Source: JACVRM01 sp963817375 (GTDB taxonomy: Bacteria; Actinomycetota; Thermoleophilia; Gaiellales; Gaiellaceae). From it: DNA of 64,000 nucleotides. Positions 36,561 through 45,138 of this stretch are shown here, piece by piece. Under the pieces are notes generated by a model that saw only the letters and a list, made by a program, of their open reading frames with translations, ran no database searches and was not told the origin of the DNA. Position numbers and translations under genes: made by a program. The stretch spans positions 124,001-188,000 of the forward strand of contig CAWFOB010000009.1 in the NCBI GenBank assembly GCA_963817375.1, given 5' to 3'. The stretch's first letter is position 1. Every line of letters starts with the position of its first letter.

Positions 36561-36593
36561 GCGTTCGTTCGAGCCCGAGGCGCGCGACCGGGC

Positions 36594-37013
36594 TTAGCGG
36601 AACCGCCAGCCGTAGACGAGCGTCGGCTCGTCGTCCGGCGTCCCGCCCGCGGCCTCGTACGTCCGCCGCGCCGGCTCGTTGTCGTACGACGTGTCCACCC
36701 ACATCTTCAGGACGCCCTCGCGCTCGGCGAGCGCCCGCGCCTCGTCGACCAGCGCGCGGCCAAGTCCCCGCTGTCGGTACCGCTCGTCCACGCCCAGCTC
36801 GTACAGGAACACGCTCCGGTCGCCGTCGATACGCAGGAGCACGTACGCGTACGCGAACCCGGCCGGCTCGCCGTCGACCTCCGCCACCCAGACGTGGATG
36901 TCGTCCCGCGCCAGAAACCGGACGGCCTCCTCGTCCGACGGAACGCGCTCCTTGAAGCGCCGGCACGTCTCCTGCAGGAGCGCCGCGTCGCCCACACCAA
37001 GTGCCCGGATCAT
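36594..37013 (-). CDS. GNAT acetyltransferase, AAC(3)-I-like
   Basis: 139 residues on the minus strand. It contains VWVAEVDGEPAGFAYAYVL, FLYELGVDERYRQRGLGRALVDEA (acetyl-CoA loop) and MWVDTSYDNEPARRTYEAAGG. The VxxDxxxDPAxxLYxxLG-like end resembles the AAC(3)-I aminoglycoside acetyltransferase subgroup, but a drug substrate is not proven by this. Diverges from efp, with only 21 bases between the two starts. Confidence 0.78.
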   Translation of the reverse strand: MIRALGVGDAALLQETCRRFKERVPSDEEAVRFLARDDIHVWVAEVDGEPAGFAYAYVLLRIDGDRSVFLYELGVDERYRQRGLGRALVDEARALAEREGVLKMWVDTSYDNEPARRTYEAAGGTPDDEPTLVYGWRFR

Positions 37014-37020
37014 CGGGCGC

Positions 37021-37026
37021 TACACT
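37021..37026 (+). promoter_or_regulatory. -10 element TACACT upstream of efp
   Basis: TACACT ends 8 bases before the efp GTG at 37035. It sits in the 21-base gap shared with the divergent GNAT gene, where the opposite strand has no clear TAnnnT. Confidence 0.5.
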
Positions 37027-37034
37027 CGTCCGCC

Positions 37035-37601
37035 GTGGCCGAGACCGTCAACACCAACCAGTTTCGCAACGGCATGCACATCGAGATCGACGGGGGCGTC
37101 TGGCGCATCGTCGAGTTCCAGCACGTGAAGCCGGGCAAGGGCGGCGCGTTCGTCCGCACGAAGGTCAAGAGCCTCGACTCGGGCGCCGTCGTCGATCGGA
37201 CGTTCCGCGCCGGCGAGAAGTTCACGCGCATCCACACCGAGGTCAAGGAGGCGCAGTACCTCTACGACGCCGGCGACGACGTGGTCTTCATGGACACGGG
37301 CACGTACGAGCAGTTCAACGTCTCGCGCGACTCGGTCTCCGACGTGATCGACTTCATGCAGCCGTCCTCGAACGTGCAGGTGCTGACGGTCGACGGCAAG
37401 CCGTCGGGCGTGTCACTGCCCGCCTCGGTCGAGCTCGAGGTGGTCGAGACGGAGCCCGGGATCAAGGGCGACACGGTCTCGAACGTGACCAAGCCGGCGA
37501 AGCTCGAGACCGGCGCGACCGTCCAGGTGCCGCTCTTCGTGAACACGGGCGACCGCATAAAGGTCGCTCCCGCCGAGGGCCGCTACATCTCTCGCGCCTG
37601 A
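37035..37601 (+). CDS. efp: Translation elongation factor P
   Basis: 188 residues with three beta-barrel domains. The tip loop reads HVKPGKGGAFVR, with Lys at about residue 35, the position modified in E. coli; then LYDAGDDVVFMDTGTYEQF and TGDRIKVAPAEGRYI at the C-terminus. It rescues ribosomes stalled on polyproline, relevant because several nearby proteins here are Pro-rich (such as that at 22980). GTG start directly after a TACACT box. Confidence 0.96.
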   Translation: MAETVNTNQFRNGMHIEIDGGVWRIVEFQHVKPGKGGAFVRTKVKSLDSGAVVDRTFRAGEKFTRIHTEVKEAQYLYDAGDDVVFMDTGTYEQFNVSRDSVSDVIDFMQPSSNVQVLTVDGKPSGVSLPASVELEVVETEPGIKGDTVSNVTKPAKLETGATVQVPLFVNTGDRIKVAPAEGRYISRA

Positions 37602-37604
37602 GCC

Positions 37605-38891
37605 GTGCGCGCGGCCTTCGCGCTGGCCGCCGTCCTGGTCGCCCTCGCGCCCGCGCGGCTTGACCAGACCTTCGGCCAGGCTGGCACGGCGCGGATCGAC
37701 CTCGGCGGCGCCGAGGTGGCCGAGGCAATGCTGCTCCAGTCGGACGGGAAGGTCGTCGTCGCCGGCTCGTCGAGCTCTGGCACGAGCCCGGCGTTCCTCG
37801 CGCGGCTCACCGCGAGCGGCACGCCTGACCTACGGCTGACTCCCGACGATGTCGGCGTCGACCAGATTCCGGCGCTTGCGGAGCAGGCCGACGGACGGCT
37901 GCTCGCCGCCTGGCAGACGCTGACGACCCGAGGCGAGACCGTCATCTACCACGTCCGGCTCGTGCGCCTCTCGGCCGCGGGCACGCAGGATCTGAATGTC
38001 GACCTGTTCAACGGCGGCGCGCCCGGCTTGCAGGGCGGCGGCCCGGCCGGGGCCGAGGCGATCGCCGTCCAGCCCGACGGGCGCATCGTCGTCCTGCTCG
38101 GCACCGCGCTGATCCGCCTGAACGCCGACGGGTCCCCGGACTTCCGCGTCGACTTCGGCCCGACCGACGTTGCGAGAGCGCTCGCGCTCGGCCCCGGCGG
38201 GCGCACGTTCGTCGCGGGCACGCGCGGGAGCAGTCCGTTCCTCGACGCCTACGCGCCCGACGGGACGCTCGACCCGTCATTCCACGCGGCGCTCGGGCCG
38301 GGCAGCCCGCAGGCGCTCGCCGTGCTGCCCGACGGCCGGATAGACGTCGCCACCCGAACCCAGGTCGAGCGCCTGCTCCCAACCGGCGCGCTCGAGACCC
38401 CGGGCGCAGTCCCCGGGCCGGCGATCGCGCTGGACGCGGCCGGTCGGATCGTGGCCGCAGGCCCGGGCGGGATCCGCCGCCTGACCGCGACGCTGATGCC
38501 CGACGGCACCTTCGGTGCGGGCGGGACGGCCGGCCTCGGCGGCGTCGATCCCGTCGCCGTCGCCGTGGAGCCCGACGGCAAGCTGCTGGTCGCCGGCACC
38601 GAGAAGGGCGACGCGGTCGTCGAGCGCCTGCCCGCGAACGCTCCCGTCCGCCGGCCGATCGTGACCGTCACCCGCCGCCCGCCGGCGAGCAAGGCTGTCT
38701 TCGTGTTCCACGCCGACACGGCAGGCGCCACCTTCCGCTGCGCGATCGACAACGGCGTCCTGCGGCCGTGCCGCTCTCCCGCCGCGTACCGGGTCGCGCC
38801 GGGCCGGCACCGCTTCCGCGCCCAGGCGCTCAGCGGGGGCGTCACAGGGCCGACCGTGACGGTCCGATTCAGCGTCGTCGCGCCTCGCTGA
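37605..38891 (+). CDS. Secreted delta-60 repeat (DUF5122-like) beta-propeller protein
   Basis: 428 residues. A short signal sequence (VRAAFALAAVLVALAPA) is followed by LDQTFGQAGTARIDLGG and repeated QxDGKVVVAG-type units: LLQSDGKVVVAGSS, AVQPDGRIVVLLG, LGPGGRTFVAGT, VLPDGRIDVAT, VEPDGKLLVAGT. These are delta-60 repeats of a seven-bladed-like propeller. The C-terminal 80 residues form an Ig-like/Fn-type strand domain with FRCAIDNGVLRPC. Role unknown; likely cell-surface. Starts 3 bases after efp. Confidence 0.8.
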   Translation: MRAAFALAAVLVALAPARLDQTFGQAGTARIDLGGAEVAEAMLLQSDGKVVVAGSSSSGTSPAFLARLTASGTPDLRLTPDDVGVDQIPALAEQADGRLLAAWQTLTTRGETVIYHVRLVRLSAAGTQDLNVDLFNGGAPGLQGGGPAGAEAIAVQPDGRIVVLLGTALIRLNADGSPDFRVDFGPTDVARALALGPGGRTFVAGTRGSSPFLDAYAPDGTLDPSFHAALGPGSPQALAVLPDGRIDVATRTQVERLLPTGALETPGAVPGPAIALDAAGRIVAAGPGGIRRLTATLMPDGTFGAGGTAGLGGVDPVAVAVEPDGKLLVAGTEKGDAVVERLPANAPVRRPIVTVTRRPPASKAVFVFHADTAGATFRCAIDNGVLRPCRSPAAYRVAPGRHRFRAQALSGGVTGPTVTVRFSVVAPR

Positions 38892-38895
38892 GGCC

Positions 38896-38901
38896 TAAAC
38901 T
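38896..38901 (+). promoter_or_regulatory. -10 element TAAACT upstream of the BCCP fusion gene
   Basis: TAAACT ends 7 bases before the GTG at 38909. Confidence 0.5.
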
Positions 38902-38908
38902 CACCGCC

Positions 38909-40717
38909 GTGCCAGCGCTGGTCGACACCTCCATCCGGCTGCTCAGCCAGGAGCCCCTCGCCGGGCGCCTGCCGACCGCCGAGCTGCTCGGCCTCGCCGA
39001 GATCCTCGACGGCGCCGGGTTCGCGTACCTCGAGGTCTCCGGCGGCGGCGTGTTCGACAGCGCCGTCCGGCGCGGCGTCGAGAGCCCGTGGGAGCGCATC
39101 CGCGCGCTCGACGCGCGCACGAAGACGCCGCTCGCGCTCGCGTTGCGCGGCCGCTTCCTCGTCGGCTCGCGCCCGCTCGGCGTCGAGTTCGTGCGCCGCT
39201 TCGTCGCCTCGGCGGCCGAGAGCGGCATCGAGGTCTTCCGCCTGCACGACCCGCTGAACGACGTCTCGAACCTGCGCGAGGCGGGGGAGGCGATCACGAG
39301 CCTCGACTGCGAGTTCGACGCGGGCCTGATCTACAGCCCGGGCACGGCGTCGGGGACGCTCGTCGAGGCCGCGCGCCGGCTGCCCGACCTCGGCGCCGCC
39401 CGCGTGCTCGTGCACGACCCGTCGGGCGCGCTCGAGCCGCACAAGGTGCACGAGCTGCTCGGCTCCATCCAGGAGGCGAGCGGGCTGCCCGTCGGCCTCT
39501 ACTGCCAGGGCGCCGCCGGCAACGCCCTCGTCGCCGCGCTCGAGGCCGCCCGCGCGGGCGCCGACCGGATCGCCTGCGCCATCTTCCCGGTCGCGCTCAC
39601 CGTCCACCGCGTCTCCGGGGAGTCGCTGGCCCAGGCGCTCAACGGCCTCGGCATCGACACCGGCGTCGACGTGGACGCGCTCTGGCGCGCCTCCGACCTC
39701 GTCGACGAGTTCATCGGCGACCAGCCGGTGACGCCGCTCGCGCCGCGCATCTCCGTCCGCGCCGCCCGGCACCGGCTGCCGGCGGGCCTCGTCGCCGCGC
39801 TCGACACGCACCTGCGCGCGCACGCGGCCGAGGACCGCATCGACGACGTGCTCGCCGAGCTGCAACGCATTCGCGCCGAGGCCGGCTCGCCGCCGCTCGC
39901 CGCGCCGATCGGCCAGGTGCTCGCCTCCCAGGCGCTCCTGCATGTCCTCTCGGCGGAGCGCTACGCGACCGTCGTCGACGAGTTCCGCGACCTGATGGAG
40001 GGCAAGTTCGGAACGCCGCCGACTCCGTTCGACCCGGACATCCAGCGCGCCGTCGCGCTCACCGCCGACGACGACCCCGAGGAGGAGCTCGACTTCGACG
40101 AGCTGCGCGAGGACTCCGTGGGGCTGGCGTCAAGCGAGGAGGAGCTGATCCTGCTCGCCATGTTCGGCGAGGAGGCCGAGCCGCTCCTGCGCGCGATCCG
40201 CGCCCGCGCGACCGGGGAGGAGACGATGCTCGGCGGCGCCGTCGACCAGGCGCGCGCGCAGCGGATCCAGGATCTCGTCCGCGTCGTCCAGGAGTCGGGC
40301 GTGGCGGAGATCACGGTCGAGGAGGGCGACCTGAGGGTGACCGTGCGCCGGACGGAGGACCGCCCGGCGCTCGTCGCCGCGCCCACGCACATCGGCGTCG
40401 CCGAGCCCACGCCGTCCACGGCGCCCGCGCCCGATGCCGCGTCCAACGGCTTCCTGCGTGTGGAGTCGCCGATGGTCGGCACCTTCTACCGGGCGCCCGA
40501 GCCGGGGTCGGCGGCGTTCGTGGAGGAGGGCGACGTCGTCTCGCCGGGCCAGACCCTGTGCATCCTCGAGGCGATGAAGCTGATGAACCACGTGAAGGCC
40601 GACGCGGCCGGGACCGTGCGCACGATCGCGGTCGGCAACGGCGAGCCCGTCGAGTTCGGCCAGCTCCTCTTCGAGATCGAGCCGGCGCCGGTCGCGGCCC
40701 CGCTCGACGCCGTTTAG
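38909..40717 (+). CDS. Biotin carboxyl carrier protein fused to a degenerate carboxyltransferase-like domain
   Basis: 602 residues. Residues about 1-410 follow the OadA/PYC carboxyltransferase pattern (VSGGGVFDSAVRRGVESPWERIRAL and FRLHDPLNDVSNL, then LASQALLHVLSAERY) but the metal and catalytic residues are gone: RDAHQS is IRLLSQE, IKDMSG is VHDPSG, and LHLHCHATTG is VGLYCQGAAG. From about 450 it is an AccB-type BCCP: RIQDLVRVVQESGVAEITVEEGD, a Pro/Ala linker, and a biotinyl domain with the Lys in LEAMKLMNHVK. It is followed, after a REP copy, by the biotin carboxylase gene. It likely serves as carrier of acetyl-/acyl-CoA carboxylase, with the pseudo-domain as scaffold. Confidence 0.85.
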   Translation: MPALVDTSIRLLSQEPLAGRLPTAELLGLAEILDGAGFAYLEVSGGGVFDSAVRRGVESPWERIRALDARTKTPLALALRGRFLVGSRPLGVEFVRRFVASAAESGIEVFRLHDPLNDVSNLREAGEAITSLDCEFDAGLIYSPGTASGTLVEAARRLPDLGAARVLVHDPSGALEPHKVHELLGSIQEASGLPVGLYCQGAAGNALVAALEAARAGADRIACAIFPVALTVHRVSGESLAQALNGLGIDTGVDVDALWRASDLVDEFIGDQPVTPLAPRISVRAARHRLPAGLVAALDTHLRAHAAEDRIDDVLAELQRIRAEAGSPPLAAPIGQVLASQALLHVLSAERYATVVDEFRDLMEGKFGTPPTPFDPDIQRAVALTADDDPEEELDFDELREDSVGLASSEEELILLAMFGEEAEPLLRAIRARATGEETMLGGAVDQARAQRIQDLVRVVQESGVAEITVEEGDLRVTVRRTEDRPALVAAPTHIGVAEPTPSTAPAPDAASNGFLRVESPMVGTFYRAPEPGSAAFVEEGDVVSPGQTLCILEAMKLMNHVKADAAGTVRTIAVGNGEPVEFGQLLFEIEPAPVAAPLDAV

Positions 40718-40856
40718 TGCCCCTCCGTTACCACGTGGGGCTGTCCCCGCGGTGCGGGGGCTGTCCCCAGTGCATGCATGGGACAGCGCCGGAAGACGAG
40801 TTAGCGCCCAGTCACGGGGGACAGCCCCCTTCGGGGACAGCCCCGGAGGGGCACTA
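40715..40856. repeat. REP/MITE-like palindromic element (copy 2), between BCCP gene and accC
   Basis: Same plan as the copy at 24094: GGGGCTGTCCCC twice, a centre starting AGTGCATGCA and containing GGAAGACGAG, then GGGGACAGCCCC twice with CTTC between. A perfect 13-bp inverted repeat (40715-40727 TAGTGCCCCTCCG and 40844-40856) adds outer arms. The left arm includes the stop codon of the upstream gene and the right arm ends one base before the TTG of accC. It could act as an attenuator or processing hairpin inside the operon. Confidence 0.85.
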
Positions 40857-40857
40857 G

Positions 40858-42217
40858 TTGTTCAACCGGGTTCTGGTGGCGAACCGCGGCGAGGTGGCGG
40901 TACGCGTGATCCGCGCGCTGCACGAGGTCGGCGCCGAGGCGGTCGCCATCTACTCGACGGCGGACGAGGGCTCGCTGCACGTCCGCATGGCCGACCGGGC
41001 CGTGCGCATCGGCCCGCCCGCGGCCGCCGGCAGCTACCTCAACATCCCGTCCGTCATCGCCGCCGGCGTGACGACCGGCTGCGAGGCGGTGCACCCGGGC
41101 TGGGGCTTCCTGGCCGAGAACCCCGCCTTCGCGGAGGCGTGCGCCGACAACGACCTGGTCTTCGTCGGCCCGCTGCCGGACACGATGGCGCGCATGGGCG
41201 ACAAGGTGCGCGCGAAGGAGGAGATGCGCGCCGCGAACGTCCCGCTCGTCCCGGGCAGCGAGGGGCCGGTGGACGCGGCCGAGGCGAGACAGGTCGCGGG
41301 GGAGGTCGGCTATCCGGTGCTGCTCAAGGCGGTCGCCGGCGGGGGCGGGCGCGGCATGCGCCGCGTCGACAGCCCCGACCGGATCGCCGAGGCGTACGCG
41401 CTCGCGTCGGGCGAGGCCGAGGCCGCGTTCTCGCGACGGCTCCATCTACGTCGAGAAGGTGGTCGCGCCCGCGCGGCACGTCGAGATCCAGGTGCTCGGC
41501 GACTCGCACGGCGGGGTGCTCACGCTCGGCGAGCGCGAGTGCTCGATCCAGCGGCGCCACCAGAAGCTGATCGAGGAGTCGCCGTCGGTGGCGCTCACGC
41601 CCGAGGGCCGCGAGGAGATGGAGGCGGCTGCAGAGCGCGCCTGCCAGCGCCTCGGCTACCGCAACGCCGGCACGTTCGAGTTCCTGCTCGCGCCAGACGG
41701 CGGGTTCTACTTCATCGAGCTGAACGCCCGGCTCCAGGTCGAGCACCCGGTCACCGAGCTGATCACGGGCATCGACCTCGTGCGCGAGCAGCTCCGCGTC
41801 GCGGCCGGCGAGCCGCTCAGCCACACCGGCCGCGCGGCGCGCCAGGGCCACGCGATCGAGGTGCGCGTCAACGCCGAGGACCCGGCGCGCGACTTCATGC
41901 CCTCGCCCGGCCGCGTCGAGCGCTTCCGCGTGCCGCTCGGCCCGGGCGTCCGGGTCGACACGCACATCGAGGAGGGCGCGTCGGTGCCGCCCTACTACGA
42001 CTCGCTGCTCGCCAAGGTCATCGTCTGGGACGTCGACCGGCCGAGCGCGATCGCCCGCTCGCTGCGCGCGCTCGGCGAGCTCGAGGTGCGCGGCGTGGCG
42101 ACGACCGCCGGCGTGGCCGCAGAGGTCATGCGCACGGAGGAGTTCGCGGAGGGCCGGTACTCGACCTCGTTCCTGGAGGAGGCGGCCGGGCGGCTGCCGG
42201 CGCTCGCCCATGAGTAG
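40858..42217 (+). CDS. accC: Biotin carboxylase subunit (one frameshift)
   Basis: About 452 residues of the ATP-grasp fold. VLVANRGEVAVRVIRALHE, GCEAVHPGWGFLAEN, the ATP loop KAVAGGGGRGMR, FIELNARLQVEHPVTELITGIDLV and GHAIEVRVNAEDP are diagnostic. An extra C near 41433 breaks the frame in the ATP-grasp region; the sequence resumes as DGSIYVEKVV. It carboxylates biotin on the carrier protein encoded upstream. The start codon is TTG immediately after the REP copy; no -10 or SD is visible between them. Confidence 0.92.
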
Positions 42218-42590
42218 CCGCCGCCAGGCCCGGCGCACCGCTCTTGTCCTGCTCTACCAGTGGGACCTGACCGGGCAGCCGCTCGGCTCGCTCTACCTCG
42301 GCGACATCGACCCGTTCGCGCTCGAGCTGGCGCGGCCCGTGGTCGAGAACGCGCCGGCGCTCGACGCGCGCATCACCGAGGCGGCCGACGACTGGACGGC
42401 CGACCGGCTCGGCGCGGTCGAGCGCAACGTGCTGCGCCTCGCCGTGCAGGAGCTCGACACCGGCGAAACGCCGCGCGACGTCGCCATGGCCGAGGCCGTC
42501 GCGCTCGCGAAGCGCTACGCCAGCCCCGATGCTGCACGCCTCGTGAACGGGATCCTGGGCAGAATCGCCAGGGAGCTGGAGGCTGCATGA
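42210..42590 (+). CDS. nusB: Transcription antitermination factor NusB
   Basis: 126 residues, all-helical. RRQARRTALVLLYQWD at the N-terminus binds boxA RNA; DRLGAVERNVLRLAVQEL and VALAKRYASPDAARLVNGILGRI are conserved NusB helices. It supports rRNA operon transcription with NusE (S10). ATG start overlapping the end of accC by 8 bases. Confidence 0.93.
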   Translation: MSSRRQARRTALVLLYQWDLTGQPLGSLYLGDIDPFALELARPVVENAPALDARITEAADDWTADRLGAVERNVLRLAVQELDTGETPRDVAMAEAVALAKRYASPDAARLVNGILGRIARELEAA

Positions 42591-42778
42591 GCGAAGCTGA
42601 AGACGCCCTGACGCGCGCCGAGGAGCTGCTTGCGCAGCTGGAGGCGGTGCGCGCGCAGCTCGAGGCGACCGAGGACCCCGAGGCGGCGATCGACATGCTC
42701 AGCGAGCTGAGCCGCATCGCGAAAGAGGTCGACTCCGAGCTCAACCGCGCCAAGCGGGCGGCGGATGCGGACGCCTGA
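42587..42778 (+). CDS. Small coiled-coil protein
   Basis: 63 residues, a single amphipathic Ala/Glu/Leu helix (EDALTRAEELLAQLEAVRAQ, then MLSELSRIAKEVDSELNRAK). It sits between nusB (ATGA overlap) and a prenyl synthase gene (overlap of 14 bases), the place where xseB is often found, but the length pattern and motifs do not match XseB well. Conserved order suggests a real gene. Function not assigned. Confidence 0.65.
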   Translation: MSEAEDALTRAEELLAQLEAVRAQLEATEDPEAAIDMLSELSRIAKEVDSELNRAKRAADADA

Positions 42779-43535
42779 CGAGCTCCGCGAGCTCGTCGAG
42801 GCCTACCTCCGCCGGCCCGAGCACTGGCAGACCGACGGCGCGAATGGCCTGGGCGAGGCGCTCCGCTACCCCGTCGACGGGGGCGGCAAGCGGCTGCGGC
42901 CCGTGCTGTGCCTGGCCGTCGGCGAGGCGGTCGGGGTCGACGCGGAGCGGCTGCTCCCGGCGGCCACCGCCCTGGAGCTCATCCACACCTTCTCGCTCGT
43001 CCACGACGACCTGCCCGCGCTCGACGACGACGACGAGCGCCGCGGCCGGCCCAGCGCGCATGTCCGCTACGGCGAGGCGGTCGCGATCCTGGCCGGCGAC
43101 GCGCTGCTCACGAAGGCGTTCGCGCTCGCGGCCACGTACGACGGGCCGGGGCCTGCGGCCGTCCTCGCCGACGCGACGCTCGGGATGATCGAGGGCCAGT
43201 ACCTCGACATCACGGCGGCCGACGTCGACGTGCTCGAGCTGCACCGGCTCAAGACCGCGCAGCTCTTCGCCGCCGCGGTCCGGCTCCCGCTCGCCGTGGC
43301 CGGGCGCGCGGACGATGCGGACTGGGCGGCGTTCGGCGAGGCCTTCGGCCGCCTCTTCCAGCTCGTCGACGATCTCTCGGACGGCGACGGCGCGGTCGAG
43401 CGCTACGGCGCCCCCCGCGTGCACGAGCTCGCGTCCGACCAGGCCGCGCTTGCCCGCGGCGCGCTCGGCCGCGTGGACGCGGACACGCGCGTCGTGGGCG
43501 CCCTGCTCGACGACCTCGCCGCCCGCGCCGAATGA
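42765..43535 (+). CDS. Polyprenyl (geranylgeranyl/farnesyl) diphosphate synthase
   Basis: 256 residues. The first Asp-rich motif is SLVHDDLPALDDDDERRGRPS, the Lys-Arg pair is in GGGKRLRPVLCL, the GQ-type motif is MIEGQYLDI, and the second Asp motif is FQLVDDLSDGDG. It condenses isopentenyl units for carotenoid, menaquinone or polyprenol synthesis. Chain length (C15 or C20) cannot be fixed. No TM or targeting signal. Overlaps tlyA upstream region by ATGA at 43532. Confidence 0.9.
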   Translation: MRTPDELRELVEAYLRRPEHWQTDGANGLGEALRYPVDGGGKRLRPVLCLAVGEAVGVDAERLLPAATALELIHTFSLVHDDLPALDDDDERRGRPSAHVRYGEAVAILAGDALLTKAFALAATYDGPGPAAVLADATLGMIEGQYLDITAADVDVLELHRLKTAQLFAAAVRLPLAVAGRADDADWAAFGEAFGRLFQLVDDLSDGDGAVERYGAPRVHELASDQAALARGALGRVDADTRVVGALLDDLAARAE

Positions 43536-43578
43536 GCCGAATCTGCGCCGTGCCCTCCGTCCGCGCCGCCGGCGCGCC

Positions 43579-43584
43579 TACCCT
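43579..43584 (+). promoter_or_regulatory. -10 element TACCCT upstream of tlyA
   Basis: TACCCT ends 7 bases before the ATG at 43592. It is a reason to prefer this ATG over the one at 43532, which would add 20 residues not conserved in TlyA. Confidence 0.45.
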
Positions 43585-43591
43585 CTACCGG

Positions 43592-44356
43592 ATGAAGAAG
43601 CGCCTCGACGTCCTGCTCGTGGAGCGCGGCCTGGCTGCCTCGCGCTCGCAGGCGCAGGCGCTCGTCATGGCCGGCCGCGTGCCCGGCCACGCGAAGGCCG
43701 GCGAGCAGGTCGACGAGGACGCCGACGTCGTCGTCGAGGCCCCGCCGCGCTTCGTCTCCCGGGCGGGCGAGAAGCTCGAGCACGCCCTCGAGCGTCTCGA
43801 TCTCGACGTCCGCGGCCTCGACTGCCTCGACGTGGGCGCGTCCACCGGCGGCTTCACCGACTGCCTGCTCCAGCGCGGCGCCGCGCGCGTGATCGCCCTC
43901 GACGTCGGCCACGGCCAGCTCGACGCGAGGCTGCGTGACGACGCCCGCGTGACCGTGCTCGAGCGCACGAACGCCCGCTCCGTCGAGGAGCTCCCGTTCC
44001 CGCCCGAGCTGGTCACCTGCGACGTCTCCTTCATCAGCGTCCGCACCGCGCTGCCGCCCGTCCTCCGGCTGGCGAAGCCGGGCTGGCAGGCGCTCGTCAT
44101 GGTCAAGCCGCAGTTCGAGGCGGGCCGCGGCGACGTCGGCCGGGGCGGCGTGGTCAGGGACGTCGAGACGCGCCGCCGCGTCGTGCGCGAGGTGGCCGAG
44201 GCCGCCCTCGCGTGGGGCGCCGAGCCGCGCGGCGTGGCCGATTCCGGCCTGCCCGGCCCGAAGGGCAACCGCGAGACCTTCCTCTACCTCGTCCAGACCG
44301 AGAATCCCGGGCTCCCCGATGACCTCGACGACCGGATCGACGCCGAAGTCCGCTGA
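43592..44356 (+). CDS. tlyA: rRNA 2'-O-methyltransferase / hemolysin-like TlyA
   Basis: 254 residues. An S4 RNA-binding domain at the start (RLDVLLVERGLAASRSQAQALVMAGRV) and an RrmJ/FtsJ-type methyltransferase (CLDVGASTGGFTDCLLQRGAARV, ALDVGHGQL, VTCDVSFISVR, MVKPQFEAGR) identify TlyA. It methylates 16S and 23S rRNA in actinobacteria. The gene is first in the tlyA-ppnK-recN-steA order known from M. tuberculosis (Rv1694-Rv1697). An alternative start at 43532 overlaps the prenyl synthase stop. Confidence 0.9.
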   Translation: MKKRLDVLLVERGLAASRSQAQALVMAGRVPGHAKAGEQVDEDADVVVEAPPRFVSRAGEKLEHALERLDLDVRGLDCLDVGASTGGFTDCLLQRGAARVIALDVGHGQLDARLRDDARVTVLERTNARSVEELPFPPELVTCDVSFISVRTALPPVLRLAKPGWQALVMVKPQFEAGRGDVGRGGVVRDVETRRRVVREVAEAALAWGAEPRGVADSGLPGPKGNRETFLYLVQTENPGLPDDLDDRIDAEVR

Positions 44357-45138
44357 CGCCGTCCGGCGAGCCGCCGTGTTCCTGCACGGCAGGCGCGACC
44401 TGGTGGCGACCGCGTACGACCGGCTGCGCGAGATCGCGCGCGCGCGCCGGCGTCGAGCTCGTCGAGGACGGCGAGGACACCGACCTGGCCGTCGTGCTGG
44501 GCGGGGACGGCACGATGATCCGTGCCCTGAGGCGGTACCTCGGCACCGACGTGCCGGTGCTCGGCGTCAACTTCGGGCGTGTCGGCTTCCTGACCTCGAT
44601 TCCCGCGGCCGAGCTCGACGAAGGGCTCGAGCGCGCGTTCGCCGGCGAGTTCCAGGTCGCCGACCTGCCGACGCTCGACGTGCGGGTCGACGGCGAGGCA
44701 CAGGTGGCGGTCAACGACGTCGTCGTCCACGCCACGTCGCTCGGCCGCATGGTCGAGCTGAACTGGGAGGTCGGCGGCGAGGACTTCGGGACGCTGCCGT
44801 GCGACGGCATCGTCTGCTCGGCCCCGTCCGGTTCGACTGCCTACAACCTGTCGAACGGCGGCCCGGTGCTCGCCTGGGGCCTCGACGCGATGGCGATCAC
44901 GTTCATCGCGCCGCACTCGCTCCGCGTCCGGCCGCTCGTCATCGGGCGGAACGCCGAGGTCGTCATCCGCAACTACACGGCGGACGTGCTCGCGTCGGTG
45001 CTGGTGGACGGCCACACGACCGCGGAGATCGGCCGCGGCCCCGAGGTGCACGTGCGGCTCGGCGAGCAGCGCAGCCGGCTCGCGATGCTGCCGGAGTCGG
45101 TCTTCTTCCGCCGCTACCGCGAGAGCTTTGCTTCGTAG
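44319..45138 (+). CDS. ppnK: NAD kinase (one frameshift)
   Basis: About 272 residues. GGDGTMIRALR (NAD kinase GGDG motif), VLGVNFGRVGFLTSI, the NE/D-type strand AVNDVVVHATS, and the C-terminal SAPSGSTAYNLSNGGPVLAWG and APHSLRVRPLV. It phosphorylates NAD to NADP. The N-terminal part from ATG 44319 (residues MTSTTGSTPKSADAVRR) reaches RAR and then needs one base removed near 44447 to read GVELVEDGEDTDL. A GTG at 44374 is an alternative start. Overlaps the tlyA end by 38 bases. Confidence 0.88.

Noticed and set aside
36594..37013. Confirmed aminoglycoside resistance gene
   Set aside because: Only subgroup-level similarity to AAC(3)-I is visible; no residues tie it to a drug, so it is called only a GNAT.
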